Assembly: GCA_900312665.1 (NCBI GenBank)
Contig: ONZQ02000005.1
Location: 418,128-482,127 of the forward strand
Source: Cephalotrichum gorgonifer
Lineage: Eukaryota; Ascomycota; Sordariomycetes; Microascales; Microascaceae
Reading direction: 5' to 3'
DNA: 64,000 nt
The notes under the pieces are model-generated. The model saw only the letters and a list, made by a program, of their open reading frames with translations, did not search any database and was not told the origin of the DNA. Of the stretch, positions 25,601 through 35,815 are shown in pieces. The position numbers and the translations under genes were made by a program. Every line of letters starts with the position of its first letter. Position 1 is the first letter of the stretch.

Positions 25601-26711
25601 CCAGCAGATGCTCATCTACGGGCAGTGACATGCCTTCGAGAGAGCACCTGTATGCGGTTCCCCGATAGGCCCTGCAAAACGTCTCGGTACCGGTACCGCA
25701 AAGCGCATATGCGGGTCTAACTAAATGTTTGCCCCTACGTGTGACCCGGTCGACGGGTATGACGGCGGCACGGGTACATGCGGCTGTCAGCAGAACACAG
25801 CAGTTTACCCTCTTGACAGACTCACCGGAGGAAGCTATGGAATCGGCGGTTCCGGCGTGGCGCTTTTGATTCAGTAGTCAACGTATCATACCCAGGTTGT
25901 GTCAAAATTTTGTGTCAAAATCTCGCGTCAGGCTAATAATTGCTTCATCGAGATAACCGGGTCTGAGCTTCCACCGGTAGTAACCGGAATTCAATGTCTC
26001 ACCTTTTTCACTAGGGCTGGCCTTGTCGGGTGACCGGCAGATCAAAAGCAGCTCTCGAACGTGTCGTACAGATTAGAGTTCAATAGTTTGACAATTATTG
26101 CCAAGGTGGTCTGATTGGGTGCTTTTTCCTTTCAGGCATGGTTGCGCGGCACATACACGGCCGCTAGTAGAGACTACGTTCGTTGGTTGCTTTTTTCATA
26201 TTGGACCCTCTAGACAATAGACGCTAGGTGGTGAATTTTATCCATAAAGGATTAGAGTCAGAAAGGGGCAACATGAAGACTGAACTCTTCGCGCCCCGGC
26301 CCATCCTCCACTATCTAGTAATAGAACGGAGAAGAAGTTAATACTTGACACGGAGACCTGAATTTTGAGAATTGAAAGGGAGGAGGAAACACAAGTCTCT
26401 CGAGCACAGGGGTGTTATCTATAGGGAAGTTAGGATAACGATTGATTTTGCGAATTGGCTTTGATAATACGACCCCTGAGATCCTCAACGCTGAGGCTCA
26501 GGCTGGTGTATTCCAGGATACTGATTTTACTTCGATACTGCTTGGTTAGTTGCTTGGGATCACTAGCTTTACACGCCAGATCTAAGCTTGCACTATACAG
26601 TGGACCTATGCGGAGACATTCATGCTTAACGTTGAATTCCTCCTAAACGTAGTCGAATGAAAAAAACGAATCACCGTTGGGACGCAAGCTCCTTAATCCG
26701 GCTGCTTCAAC
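22644..26711. other. Long gene-free region
   Basis: About 4.1 kb, the largest gap in the window. All open frames are short and unlike proteins. The words TACTTGTAC and TACAAGTAC recur (24257, 24461, 25556). From about 26050 the sequence is more AT-rich. A lineage-specific gene or long RNA cannot be excluded without transcripts. Confidence 0.5.
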
Positions 26712-28742
26712 CTACTCGAACTCCACCAACTCTTTAATATCATCCAATTCGTCTGCTTCAGCAAGGCCATTCGAGGCATGGCTGACCTCTTTCTTGTTAT
26801 GATCACCACTGAGCTGTCGAGATTGGTCATCGGCGTGGATATCGTCGGGATGGATGTCATCGTTGTGTCGAAGTAGGTCGTGCATGGTCGGGAATGTCTC
26901 GCCGCAGCAGTGAAAGTTTCGCATGTACGAGGCCTCGAGCTTCGACACCGACGCGCGTGACTCCAATGAAGAGAGGCCAGAAGTGGTACTGGCACTCGCC
27001 GGCCACCGAACATGGACAGGTCGGCGGTGCCCTCTTGTACCATGCGATCCTTGAGAAGAAAGGGAACTCGCTGATTCGCCCAACCTACGCTTTCCATCGC
27101 CTTTCTGGGTGGTGGTGGTTCCATCAAGGTGAAAGTACAGGGAAGATGACGGGGGACTCCCGACAGGTATCGATATAAGGGCGTTCTCTGTTGTTGGGGC
27201 GCTACTAGGCCCCGGCGCAGTTGGACTAGTGATTTTGATACTCTGCTCGAAAAGTCTCAACATGGCTCCTCCATCTTTCAAAATCCGAGCCTTGGCGAAT
27301 ACCGTCTCTCCGTCTTTGGTCTGTTTGTCCAAGTCGACTCCATCGGCGGAAATGAGAAGCCGAACCGAGTCGTAATGGCTTCTCGCCACGGCGTAATGCA
27401 AAGGGGTCCAGCCCTGATGATCTTCCTTGTTTGGATCCGCACGACGGGCCCCAGAGATGTAGGTATGACCTAGGAGTATCTTCACCACCTTTCCTTGGCC
27501 CTTGCTTGATGCCCAGGAAAGCGGGGTCCTACCGAGGATGTCCTGAGAATTGCAATCTATTGTGGTAAACCACAAAAGTTGTTCGACAACCGCCGAATTG
27601 CCCATTTCCGCTGCAAGAGATAGAGGCGTTCGGCCATGACGGGTTGGACAGTCGATAGGGCCCAACCTTAATATGTCAATCAATGGTTCTGGGATGGGTT
27701 CCCGCCGGGCGGCAGAGATATGCAGCACACCCCAGCTGTCCTCCTCAGTGCACTTTTCGTGTAAGTGACCACGCCAGATTCGGTGCAAGGGCGTTAAAAT
27801 CTCAATCGACCAGAGCGACACGGCCAATGATAATGGTGTCTCCCCATCATTGTCGGCCAAATGTAAGAGACATCGCAAGCTCCCTCCGTTACTGTCAGCC
27901 AGCGAAGACAAAAAGGTTTTGCAGCTCCTGATGACGCCCCAGTGCAGCGGCGTCCTTCCGGCCGAATCCCGGAGAGCGATTCTTGCGCCTCTGCTGACAA
28001 GAAAAGCAGCAGCCTTGTCAAACCCTTTCTCGCACGCGACATGGAGCGATGTACGCCCGAAAGCATCCTGCGCATCGATGTCGGCTTGTTGGAGAAGACT
28101 GCAGATGTCCTCCTGAATCTCAGGTGTCCAAGCTCGGAGCAGGGGCTCGCTATTCACCTGAGAAAGGTGAAACTGTAGGGCTGACCGGCGGAAGATGTCG
28201 ACAATATGGCCGGTATGGATGTTATCAATGGATGGATGCAACGAGACTGTAGCTGTAAGAGGTCGGGATAAGTTCCCCTTTGTGGCCATCAAGGGCACAA
28301 GTAGAGAATCGCCACCGGCTCCCGCTCTTGTCATGAGAGCTTGACGGTCAACATAGTAGGAGTCAGTGATGAAGCGCAGGGGCGAGATTACGCCTGTCAG
28401 TCGGTATCGCAACAAGAAGGCCTGTATGGTGACTGCGGCGCCAATGTTTCCAACTTGTCTTGCAAGGCCGAGGAGCTGTGGTAAAACAACACCGAGAAAC
28501 GCGTCATCCTTGTCATCAGCCATGCCAAGTAGCAAGTCTTGTAGCAAGCATAGTACGGCAAATTTTAACATCGAGTTGGACGAAGTTTGGACAAGGGTGT
28601 TGATCGAATTCAAAATGCAACTCCGCTCTAGGCGCAGAATGGGTAGAACCTCTCCCCGTAGGGTCTGGTACCGGGCATGGTAGACCTCGTTGAGGTAGTC
28701 TGGAAAGGAATGGAAACTTCCGATATGATAAGATGACGCCAT
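26712..28742 (-). CDS. Ankyrin-repeat protein with C-terminal zinc-finger-like motif
   Basis: Intronless, 676 aa, starting at an ATG with no obvious upstream exon. The first 210 residues are helical and match nothing I know. Residues about 220-480 carry ankyrin repeats, shown by GRTSLHVACEKGF, GRTPLHWGV, GETPLSLAVSL, GRTPLSLAAEMGN, GRTPLSWASSKG and GWTPLHYAVARSH, often preceded by a D or N and followed by LL. A Ser/Thr-rich linker leads to a motif with adjacent cysteines and histidines (CCGETFPTMHDLLRHNDD, near 620), resembling the single finger found at the end of some fungal regulators. An acidic tail closes the protein. Ankyrin repeats mediate protein contacts; the partner and pathway are unknown. 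Confidence 0.82.
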   Translation of the reverse strand: MASSYHIGSFHSFPDYLNEVYHARYQTLRGEVLPILRLERSCILNSINTLVQTSSNSMLKFAVLCLLQDLLLGMADDKDDAFLGVVLPQLLGLARQVGNIGAAVTIQAFLLRYRLTGVISPLRFITDSYYVDRQALMTRAGAGGDSLLVPLMATKGNLSRPLTATVSLHPSIDNIHTGHIVDIFRRSALQFHLSQVNSEPLLRAWTPEIQEDICSLLQQADIDAQDAFGRTSLHVACEKGFDKAAAFLVSRGARIALRDSAGRTPLHWGVIRSCKTFLSSLADSNGGSLRCLLHLADNDGETPLSLAVSLWSIEILTPLHRIWRGHLHEKCTEEDSWGVLHISAARREPIPEPLIDILRLGPIDCPTRHGRTPLSLAAEMGNSAVVEQLLWFTTIDCNSQDILGRTPLSWASSKGQGKVVKILLGHTYISGARRADPNKEDHQGWTPLHYAVARSHYDSVRLLISADGVDLDKQTKDGETVFAKARILKDGGAMLRLFEQSIKITSPTAPGPSSAPTTENALISIPVGSPPSSSLYFHLDGTTTTQKGDGKRRLGESASSLSSQGSHGTRGHRRPVHVRWPASASTTSGLSSLESRASVSKLEASYMRNFHCCGETFPTMHDLLRHNDDIHPDDIHADDQSRQLSGDHNKKEVSHASNGLAEADELDDIKELVEFE

Positions 28743-29738
28743 AACGTGGGTGCGTGCAGATCTAAAAAGTATTAGTATTGTATGGCCAGAGCATGTAAGT
28801 TGTGGTTGGCAGTCTTACAGTTCCATGTACTGGTGAAACTCTCCCGCGACATCATCAAAGCCGTTATTATTGTCGGGAGCCGAGAGCTTGATTGGCTGTT
28901 GTGCTCCCGCTCGCACATTCTCGGAGCATGGCCATCCCTTCGAGGCGCACCGGTTGCATTTCTGGTCTGGCCATACCCGGTCCACCGGCTCACACTAAAT
29001 CGTTTTACAATGGTGGGTTAGCAAACAACACCCAGTGAGGGATGGAGTGACCGTGTGGATCTACCTTCTGCTTGTCTTTCCTGCACAGGGTGCATTTCTC
29101 GAAGCTAAGCTGCTGACCTTGCTTCGGCATTGCGAGAATGTGTGGGCGTTGAAGGGATGGGTGAGAGGATTACTCGTGTCTTCTGAGGTAGCAAAAAGAT
29201 GGTATTGAAAGAATTCTTAAAAGCTGGTAGGGTATGGGGTTCGCCGCTTTGAATATATTTGATAAATGTGTATAAAAGTTTGGTTGAGACGGGCCAATTA
29301 CGCTGTGTTCGCAAGGCCACCATCATTACAATGGGCACCAGGCTCCAGACTCGTGTCGTACAAAATCGCAGAGTGTCGCAGTCACGGGCTTGACCAGCCT
29401 GACAGTCCGTTTTAGGCAACGATCGACAGGGCTACCCCTGAAGTGTAAGTGAATTTGACCATCGAGGTAAAAAGCAAGAGGACTGTAGGCCTCTTTATTC
29501 ACCTTAGTTATCACATATTTCTTCTAGACATTCCACTCGTCGGAGTATACGTATACCCGAAAACAAGGTGGCCCAAATATACCGGCAGAGTAGAGTTACC
29601 CATATGGAAATATTCATAACAATCCGAAGTAGTAAGTGGCCAGACAAAGACTTAAGACCCTCTCCGGGGTTAAGACAGACCAGGCAATATGTACATGAAC
29701 GGTTGTGTGCACTAGCGGTCTTTCTTACCCTGCTATGC
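28743..29738. other. Intergenic region
   Basis: About 1 kb upstream of the ankyrin gene and downstream of the epimerase gene. Only short open frames occur and none is convincing. Confidence 0.5.
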
Positions 29739-31286
29739 TCACGCTACCTTACCTCGCCGGCATTTCTTTCCATCTTCAGCCTCCTCCTCAGGATCGGAGT
29801 CCCCGCCGATTAAGCCAAAGGTCCAAGAGCTCTCCCAAGTGTAAACCTCGTCGGGGCCGGTAATCTGCGCGTCAACCCTATCCCACTCTGGTCTAAACCC
29901 ATACAGTTAGCGAATCAACTCGCGACAAGCTGAAAAGGTGAAGAAACTCACATGTTAACCCCGTTAGGGTAATCCTGGGCCTCGATCGCAACGCAAGAGC
30001 TCCTCTCCACGAAGCCCCTCCCTTCAATCCCCTGGTCCTCCCTCAGCGGGATGGAACCGTCCATCCACGAGCACGAGTAGATCACAACACCGGGCTGGTC
30101 GGTCTTCAGCTCGGCCTGGATCCCGGAGAACTCGCTGGAAAGTGTGAGGACGACGGCATCCTCCGGCGCATCTTCGATGAGCCAGAAGCCGTTGTACCCC
30201 TCGCACGCACCGTCCGCTCCGCAGTTCCCCTTGAAACTGGGGTCGGAGGTAGAGTGGCCGAATTTGGCGGTGGCGTCGCTAGCGAAGTCGTTTATGGACC
30301 CTGGCTTCGCAGTGAGGATTTTGCCGGTTGGGACGGCCCCCTGGTCCGCCTCGAGGTACCGAGAGGAGTACGGGGCGTAGAGGTTGTGGTTCCAAATGAG
30401 GCCCGTGTCTGGGTCCTTATAGGCATCGAGATTGAAGTAGGTGTGCTGGGTCAGGACGAGGGCTGAGCGGCGGTTAATAAAAAGGTCAGAGACCAGGAAC
30501 AAAGAACTAGGTTGTGTCAACTTACGGGTCTTCTTCGTCGGGGCAGTGGCCTCCATCGAGATGTGCCATGTATCCCCCTCGACTCGGTAGGTCACATTGG
30601 CATAGACGTCGCCAGGGAACCCCTCGGATGCGCCCTCGGGATCGTAGATCGAAAAGGTGATCGAAGTGTCAGTGACGTCGGTGACGTTCCATTCGCGGAA
30701 CGACCAGTTGTTAGTCCCGCTGTGCAGCGTGTTATTGCCGTCATTCCTCTCTAGCTCGTAGGTCTCGCCGTCGAGAGTGAACATGCCGTTGCCGATGCGG
30801 TTCGCGTACCGTCCCGGGATGGCGTTGTAAACCGGGTGGGCGGGATCAGAGGCTGGAATGGAGTTAGCGGGTAGAATTCTCCTCAGCCCGAGGTTTACTT
30901 GGCACCGCGGGCCATTCCCGTGGTGCGCAATTCCTTCCACGTGGGCGGGATCGAAATGGCGGGAGGTGAGCGGCAGGAAGCTCCACTTACCATACAGATC
31001 AAGGTCATCGTACCCGAGAACGACGTCGACGTCCTCGCCGTTCTTGTCCTTGACGTACAGGTTCGTTAAGGAAGCACCGTAGGGGATGAACTATTTTCCC
31101 GCGTTAAAACTTCTCCCTGATTTGCCTACCCGTTCTCGAAGTCTCAGCAGCATAATTGCTTACCTGGGCTCGGATCCCATCGCTTGAGATGGTGTACTTC
31201 CCATCCTCTCCAGGTTTGGGAGCCTGTGCGAAGACGCTCGTCACTGCGACAGCTAGCGCGAGAAAGCGTGAACTTTGGTGAACCAT
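29739..31286 (-). CDS. Secreted aldose 1-epimerase (galactose mutarotase)
   Basis: Interconverts the alpha and beta anomers of aldoses, here probably outside the cell. Five exons on the minus strand (31286-31164, 31090-30991, 30852-30526, 30462-29952, 29892-29739) give 404 aa. Residues 1-20 form a signal peptide ending at VFAQA. Family words are GYDDLDLY, GRYANRIGNGMFTLDG, NTLHSG, QHTYFNLDAY (catalytic His) and GQ/E-type C-terminal residues around VAIEAQDYPNG. The last exon encodes a short domain end, then an acidic and basic tail (DPEEEAEDGKKCRRG). Introns of 138 and 63 bases are free of stops and divisible by three, so their retention would insert 46 or 21 residues without breaking the frame. 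Joined exons match the family better than the retained form. Confidence 0.9.
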
Positions 31287-33350
31287 GGTGTCAATTGATG
31301 CCGTATAGAAGGTAGAGAGAGGGTGAGTGTAGTACAGTCCGGATCACAATGTCTAACTCGGGACCTTGTGCCCTGGAATCAAGCGGGGAACGGCGGGAGC
31401 TTTATTCATGATGAATTATGCAGGTCTGCGTTTTCCTATAGCTGAGAAAAAGGATCTTCAGCCAAGGCGCCGGCATTGCCGCGGACGAGCACCTCCCAGG
31501 TCAACGGAATTTGCGGGGTTCGTAAACAGCCGTCAGGGGTAAAGCGGAGGTATACCTGCCGCCTGAACAATTCAACTTATAGTTCATATGGAGAAATTCA
31601 TTGATTGGCAGTTGGGGTACCAGGTAATTTCGGGGTAAGTGGATCACCGATGCCGAATGGTACGTTTCGATGAACATAGTGAGCACATCTCGTCATTCTC
31701 AATTGAGCCAACTGAGCGCAAGTTGGACGTCCTCGAGTGCTGCGGTATCCCCGCTATTTCTTAAACACGAGGTTTTATAGGTTGTAGTATATCGTATCCA
31801 AATATACGCACAAGAGTGGAATTGTGAGACGGGTTGGCGGTCAGATAGTACTGGCTTTTGGCTCATTTCCTCCGAATTTAGAGTGTTGTTCTGTCGGTCC
31901 CGCTCACGGAGGTCATTAGAAGGTCCGATTTAATGGTACATTTTCCAATGTGACCATGACCAATCTAAAGACAGAGTAAAGGGGGGAGAATCGGGGAGAA
32001 TGGGTTTTCGGGCAAGCAGAACTCAAGCACCTCGCTCATGTTGAAGAGGGGATTGTCGCATGGGAAGTAAGTTGGGTTGGGACTGGTGGGCAGTTATAAT
32101 TGCGCCAATAGTTGAAAGGGCCTTAGCCAAGGCTGGGAGACAGCTTCGTTCCATGCATGCCGCAGGCGTAAAAAACTGGGTTCCACGGAGAAGCCAATAA
32201 CTGGAACCACGTTATACTCTAAGCTTGTAGAGCTAGTCTAATGCTATCCTAGGATGATGCTTGTCCGTCTAGCTCTTATTAGGTCAGTGGCCTGCGGGAT
32301 AAGATGAGGTGCTCCCAATATCGGCCGGAAGGTGGCGGGGAGGGGGTATCATCGTACCGCAGCTTCTTAATAAACCGAGTCATATACCGTGCCAGGGGCG
32401 TGAACCAGAGTCGTTCCATTCTTCCTCAGATATCTTGGGAATAATAGCTTGCGCTCTAAGTAGGAACGAGCCTGACATTGGCGCAGACTTCTACTCCGTG
32501 TATCCCGGAAGATCCGACAGTGCGAGTGGGTCTCTGACACCGATTTTGATCGGAAACCCGCGAGATGCATAGTCGCGCCAATGACCTTCCACTTCCTTGT
32601 GCGCTGCGCTCTTGAAACGTATGAGTAGTATAGTCAGCGCTGACACCAAAGCGCTACAACTCCTACTGTGTAAAATAACCAACCTTGCATGTTCGCCCTA
32701 TGACTTCAGCCTAAACAAGATCCCGCACTCTTCTGATCTACCGGGGTGAAGTTCTCGTTTGCCTGTCGACATGTTTATTTTGCCGTATTCGGACGGAGAG
32801 ACAAGATGACCTCCATGATAAGAAAGGTGGACGGGAGTAAACTACTATGAGAAACAGAGAGACTATGTAATGATTCAGAAATGGCTTGCCCTGATATCAA
32901 GGAGATGTGAACCTCTTGATCTAGCAAGATTCCTGCATCCGAGGGCACTCTATTAGCGAGGTTCACTAGTAAAACCAGAAGCGTTTAAACTTAGAGGATG
33001 AAGGAAGGTTAGGATAATTATAAATGGAAGATGTAAGATATTACGCTAGTACAAGTCTCACCTGATAACATGGTAAAGACGTTTGTTTAGCCTCGAACTA
33101 CTCTGAACGACGAATATAGTCTGCTTCATTAACGAAAGTCCATGGCCTTTGTTATAGAAGGACATGTAACATTAAACACCTTAGTTTTACTCCAACATTA
33201 AGTGTCCCCCTCTTTAACTACCCTTCACTATAGGGACACTGAGATGGCCAACCCGTCTAAGAATAGGCCCAAATGACTCGAAAACTACTACCTAACTGTC
33301 CCTGACAATCTCCACCGACGGGGGGTTCTGACCATTACACACATTGAGGA
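31287..33350. other. AT-rich intergenic region
   Basis: About 2 kb with no supported gene. On the minus strand near 32490-32680 a 63-codon frame is protein-like in composition but stops abruptly and could be a gene relic. From 32690 to 33300 the sequence is AT-rich and featureless. Confidence 0.45.
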
Positions 33351-34949
33351 CTACCCTGCCTGATATATACCAAGGGCTGCAACGTGGGGATTAATAGCCG
33401 TCAAATTATACGGCGTAACGTATAAGTCCACGTCTGTCAACGCAAGGAACATGGTCCCATTAATCATAGGATTTCCCACCCAGGTTAATACATCTGGCTG
33501 AGAGGTCCACGCGGTCCCGTTGCTCTGATTGACGTCGTTGAGCGGGGTGTATGTGACATTCAACTGTGAAACCCAAGCGGCGTAGCGGGGCGTGTCCACC
33601 GGCGTGGAGGTGATGTAGCTGTTGTTTGGCCCGACGGCTTGCCCGGGGGCGTCCCACTGCAGATACACCGGGCAATTCGGGTACGAAAGTGGGATGCTGC
33701 GGTTGTTGGTGATTGCCGGGTTGCATTCACTGGAGGACGCGTTGACGCAGAGGTCCGAGGACGGGAGATACTGGGAGGATAGGGTATTCGCCCAGCCGCC
33801 CGTCGTCTCGTTGAACCCCGCGGTGGCGTTGATCCTGGAAGGGTTCGGCTGGCTGAGGATATGCAAGGCGGGGAAGTTCTGCCAGACGAGGCGGGTTTGG
33901 TTGTAGGGGCAGCTGGAGATGTAGGGGGCCAGGAGCGTCCAGGCCCAACTCTGCGGGACGCCCATCATGTGCCACTCTGGCATCGGGAACTGGCCCCCAA
34001 ACTGCCGGAAGGTCATCTGCTGCCGCGCCTCGACGGTGATGCTCTGTAGGAGCAGCTGTGCCGCGGGGCCGGAGTCGAGGTGCGGGAGGAAGCCGTAGAC
34101 ACCCGCCTCGCCCCAGCGCGTGAGCTTCTGGTTGAAGTCGACGTACTCGCGGAGATTGGAAACGGGATACCGGTACGTGCACTGCTTTGGGGCTTGCGGG
34201 CCGAGCATGTTGGCTACGACGGTGGCATGGCCGACCTCCTGGTCTGCCATGTATTGAAGAAGGAACCTGTCCGCGGAGCTGAGGCCCTCCCTCTCGAACT
34301 GCTCGACGGAGTAGGTCGCCAGGCCCCAGTGAAACAGGTCCAACTCGATCCATTCCTGGTACAGGGCTAGCGCGAGGGACTGGTAGTCGAAGTCGCTCTG
34401 CACGCGGTAGACAGGGGCCTCACCGTCTGTGCCTACACCGCCGCTGGGCGTATACGGCGCGGGTTGGTTATCATGGAGCTGGCCATCCGCCGGGTAATCG
34501 TAGGCGTCCTCAGCTGGGGGCAAGACGGGAATCGCGGAAGCTTGTACGTTATTGGAGAGAGCGCCGGTGACGGTAGGCGCAGGGCCATTGTACGGGCCGT
34601 GAGAGGTGACGTTGTGATGCTCGATCACATATGGGACGACGCTTGGGACGCCTAGCGGAAGTGGCAGAGTGCTGGGACCGGAGGGAAAGTTGGGAGCGGC
34701 GCTTTCTCCTCCAGAGTTCTCACTAGAGCAGATAGGACCGGGATTGGGGCTACTATCGGAATAGGAGCAAACATCGGTGTCGCCGTTGCGGTCCTTTCCA
34801 GGACCTCCGCCGGGACCGTTGTCTGATTGGTCATCAGACTTGCCCCTTGTGCTGGCGCTGAATTCGCCCTTGTTTTGGGAAGCAGGGAGGGCGAAGGTAA
34901 GCCTAACGGCCATGGCGAGGGCCAGGACTTGCATAGTAGCTCCACGCAT
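33351..34949 (-). CDS. Rds1-like secreted stress protein with ferritin-like domain
   Basis: Intronless, 532 aa. The ATG at 34949 opens a signal peptide (hydrophobic to about LTFALPAS); an in-frame GTG two codons upstream is not needed. A low-complexity Gly/Ser/Pro region follows. Residues about 180-330 carry the ferritin-like fold (PF13668): YQEWIELDLFHWGLA, ADQEVGHATVVANMLG with the E-x2-H signature, and SITVEARQQMTFRQFGG. The C-terminal half has many N-glycosylation sequons (NQT, NAT, NET, NGT) typical of the family. Relatives include Schizosaccharomyces pombe Rds1 and the Aspergillus LsdA sexual-development protein, both stress- or development-regulated with unknown chemistry. It is probably secreted or bound to the cell surface. 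Confidence 0.87.
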   Translation of the reverse strand: MRGATMQVLALAMAVRLTFALPASQNKGEFSASTRGKSDDQSDNGPGGGPGKDRNGDTDVCSYSDSSPNPGPICSSENSGGESAAPNFPSGPSTLPLPLGVPSVVPYVIEHHNVTSHGPYNGPAPTVTGALSNNVQASAIPVLPPAEDAYDYPADGQLHDNQPAPYTPSGGVGTDGEAPVYRVQSDFDYQSLALALYQEWIELDLFHWGLATYSVEQFEREGLSSADRFLLQYMADQEVGHATVVANMLGPQAPKQCTYRYPVSNLREYVDFNQKLTRWGEAGVYGFLPHLDSGPAAQLLLQSITVEARQQMTFRQFGGQFPMPEWHMMGVPQSWAWTLLAPYISSCPYNQTRLVWQNFPALHILSQPNPSRINATAGFNETTGGWANTLSSQYLPSSDLCVNASSSECNPAITNNRSIPLSYPNCPVYLQWDAPGQAVGPNNSYITSTPVDTPRYAAWVSQLNVTYTPLNDVNQSNGTAWTSQPDVLTWVGNPMINGTMFLALTDVDLYVTPYNLTAINPHVAALGIYQAG

Positions 34950-35815
34950 GGTCACTGTTTCTCGTCGGGTTTGAGAAGGAGATAACTCTAGCTTCCCGCT
35001 CCCTCGCCGCTATGGCCACCCAAGACGGCCTTAAATACGGGATATGATCCATCGGGGGTGGGATCATACCAGCATTCGTCTGTTCCGTTGATCATGAGTA
35101 AATGTGGGAAATATGAACCAATTGGTATGTTTTAATCCACGGAACTTCACTCCCGTAAATTCATCACGAAACTAAAATTATCGAGTAGTGAAAAGGACGT
35201 GAGGCGTGCATGATCTTGTACAGACTGACGTAGGCATATCTAACGACACGAATTAGACTTTCTCCTGTACCCTATAGTTCATGCCCCAATGTGATCCCGC
35301 ACCGGCCAAAAGCACCATTCGTTGGGACGCCTAGGTCTAGACGATGTGAACTTGTTGAATTATCGAAGGTGTAGGTCCCAAAACGTTGTAAGCGACAATC
35401 CGCTCCTCTCATCCAACATAGCATAATACCAGTAAATTCTACACATTCCCTACGATTTAGGTACAAACCGAATATGCTTTCTCCTGGTCTGATCGTATTC
35501 TACATAAAAGAATCGCGCGTTTCATATGAATGGCATGATAACCCGTCTCGCCGATTAAATCGGCGATCATCCGCGATCATTTCGTGCTGGGTCATACGAG
35601 AGATAGGGGTGCTACTCGACGCCTGCTAAACAGGATATTCTCTCCGTGAAGCTCTCGTATTACTCAACTCGCGGAGAAGTAGGTTTAGTGTTTCCCCATG
35701 ACCCATCAGGAAGCTCCCCTCTATCACGAACAAGATCGCTTCTGTATTTGATCGTACCTACTATCTCACCCCATCATGGCCCCCCCGCCCTACCTATATC
35801 GACATTGACTATCCC
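34950..35815. other. Intergenic region with a perfect palindrome
   Basis: About 870 bases between the Rds1-like start and the 3' end of the UNC-93-like gene. It contains a 17-base palindrome at 35549-35565 (separate entry) and the promoter of the Rds1-like gene. No gene is seen. Confidence 0.5.
35549..35565. repeat. Perfect 8+1+8 inverted repeat
   Basis: The sequence cgccgatt-a-aatcggcg is a perfect palindrome with one central base, followed by two copies of cgatcat. It is not next to a coding end and could be a binding site for a dimeric regulator or a chance hairpin. Confidence 0.5.

Noticed and set aside
32491..32682. A protein-like minus-strand frame of 63 codons
   Set aside because: It ends abruptly and its continuation has stops in all frames. 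It could be a relic, but I could not assign a family.
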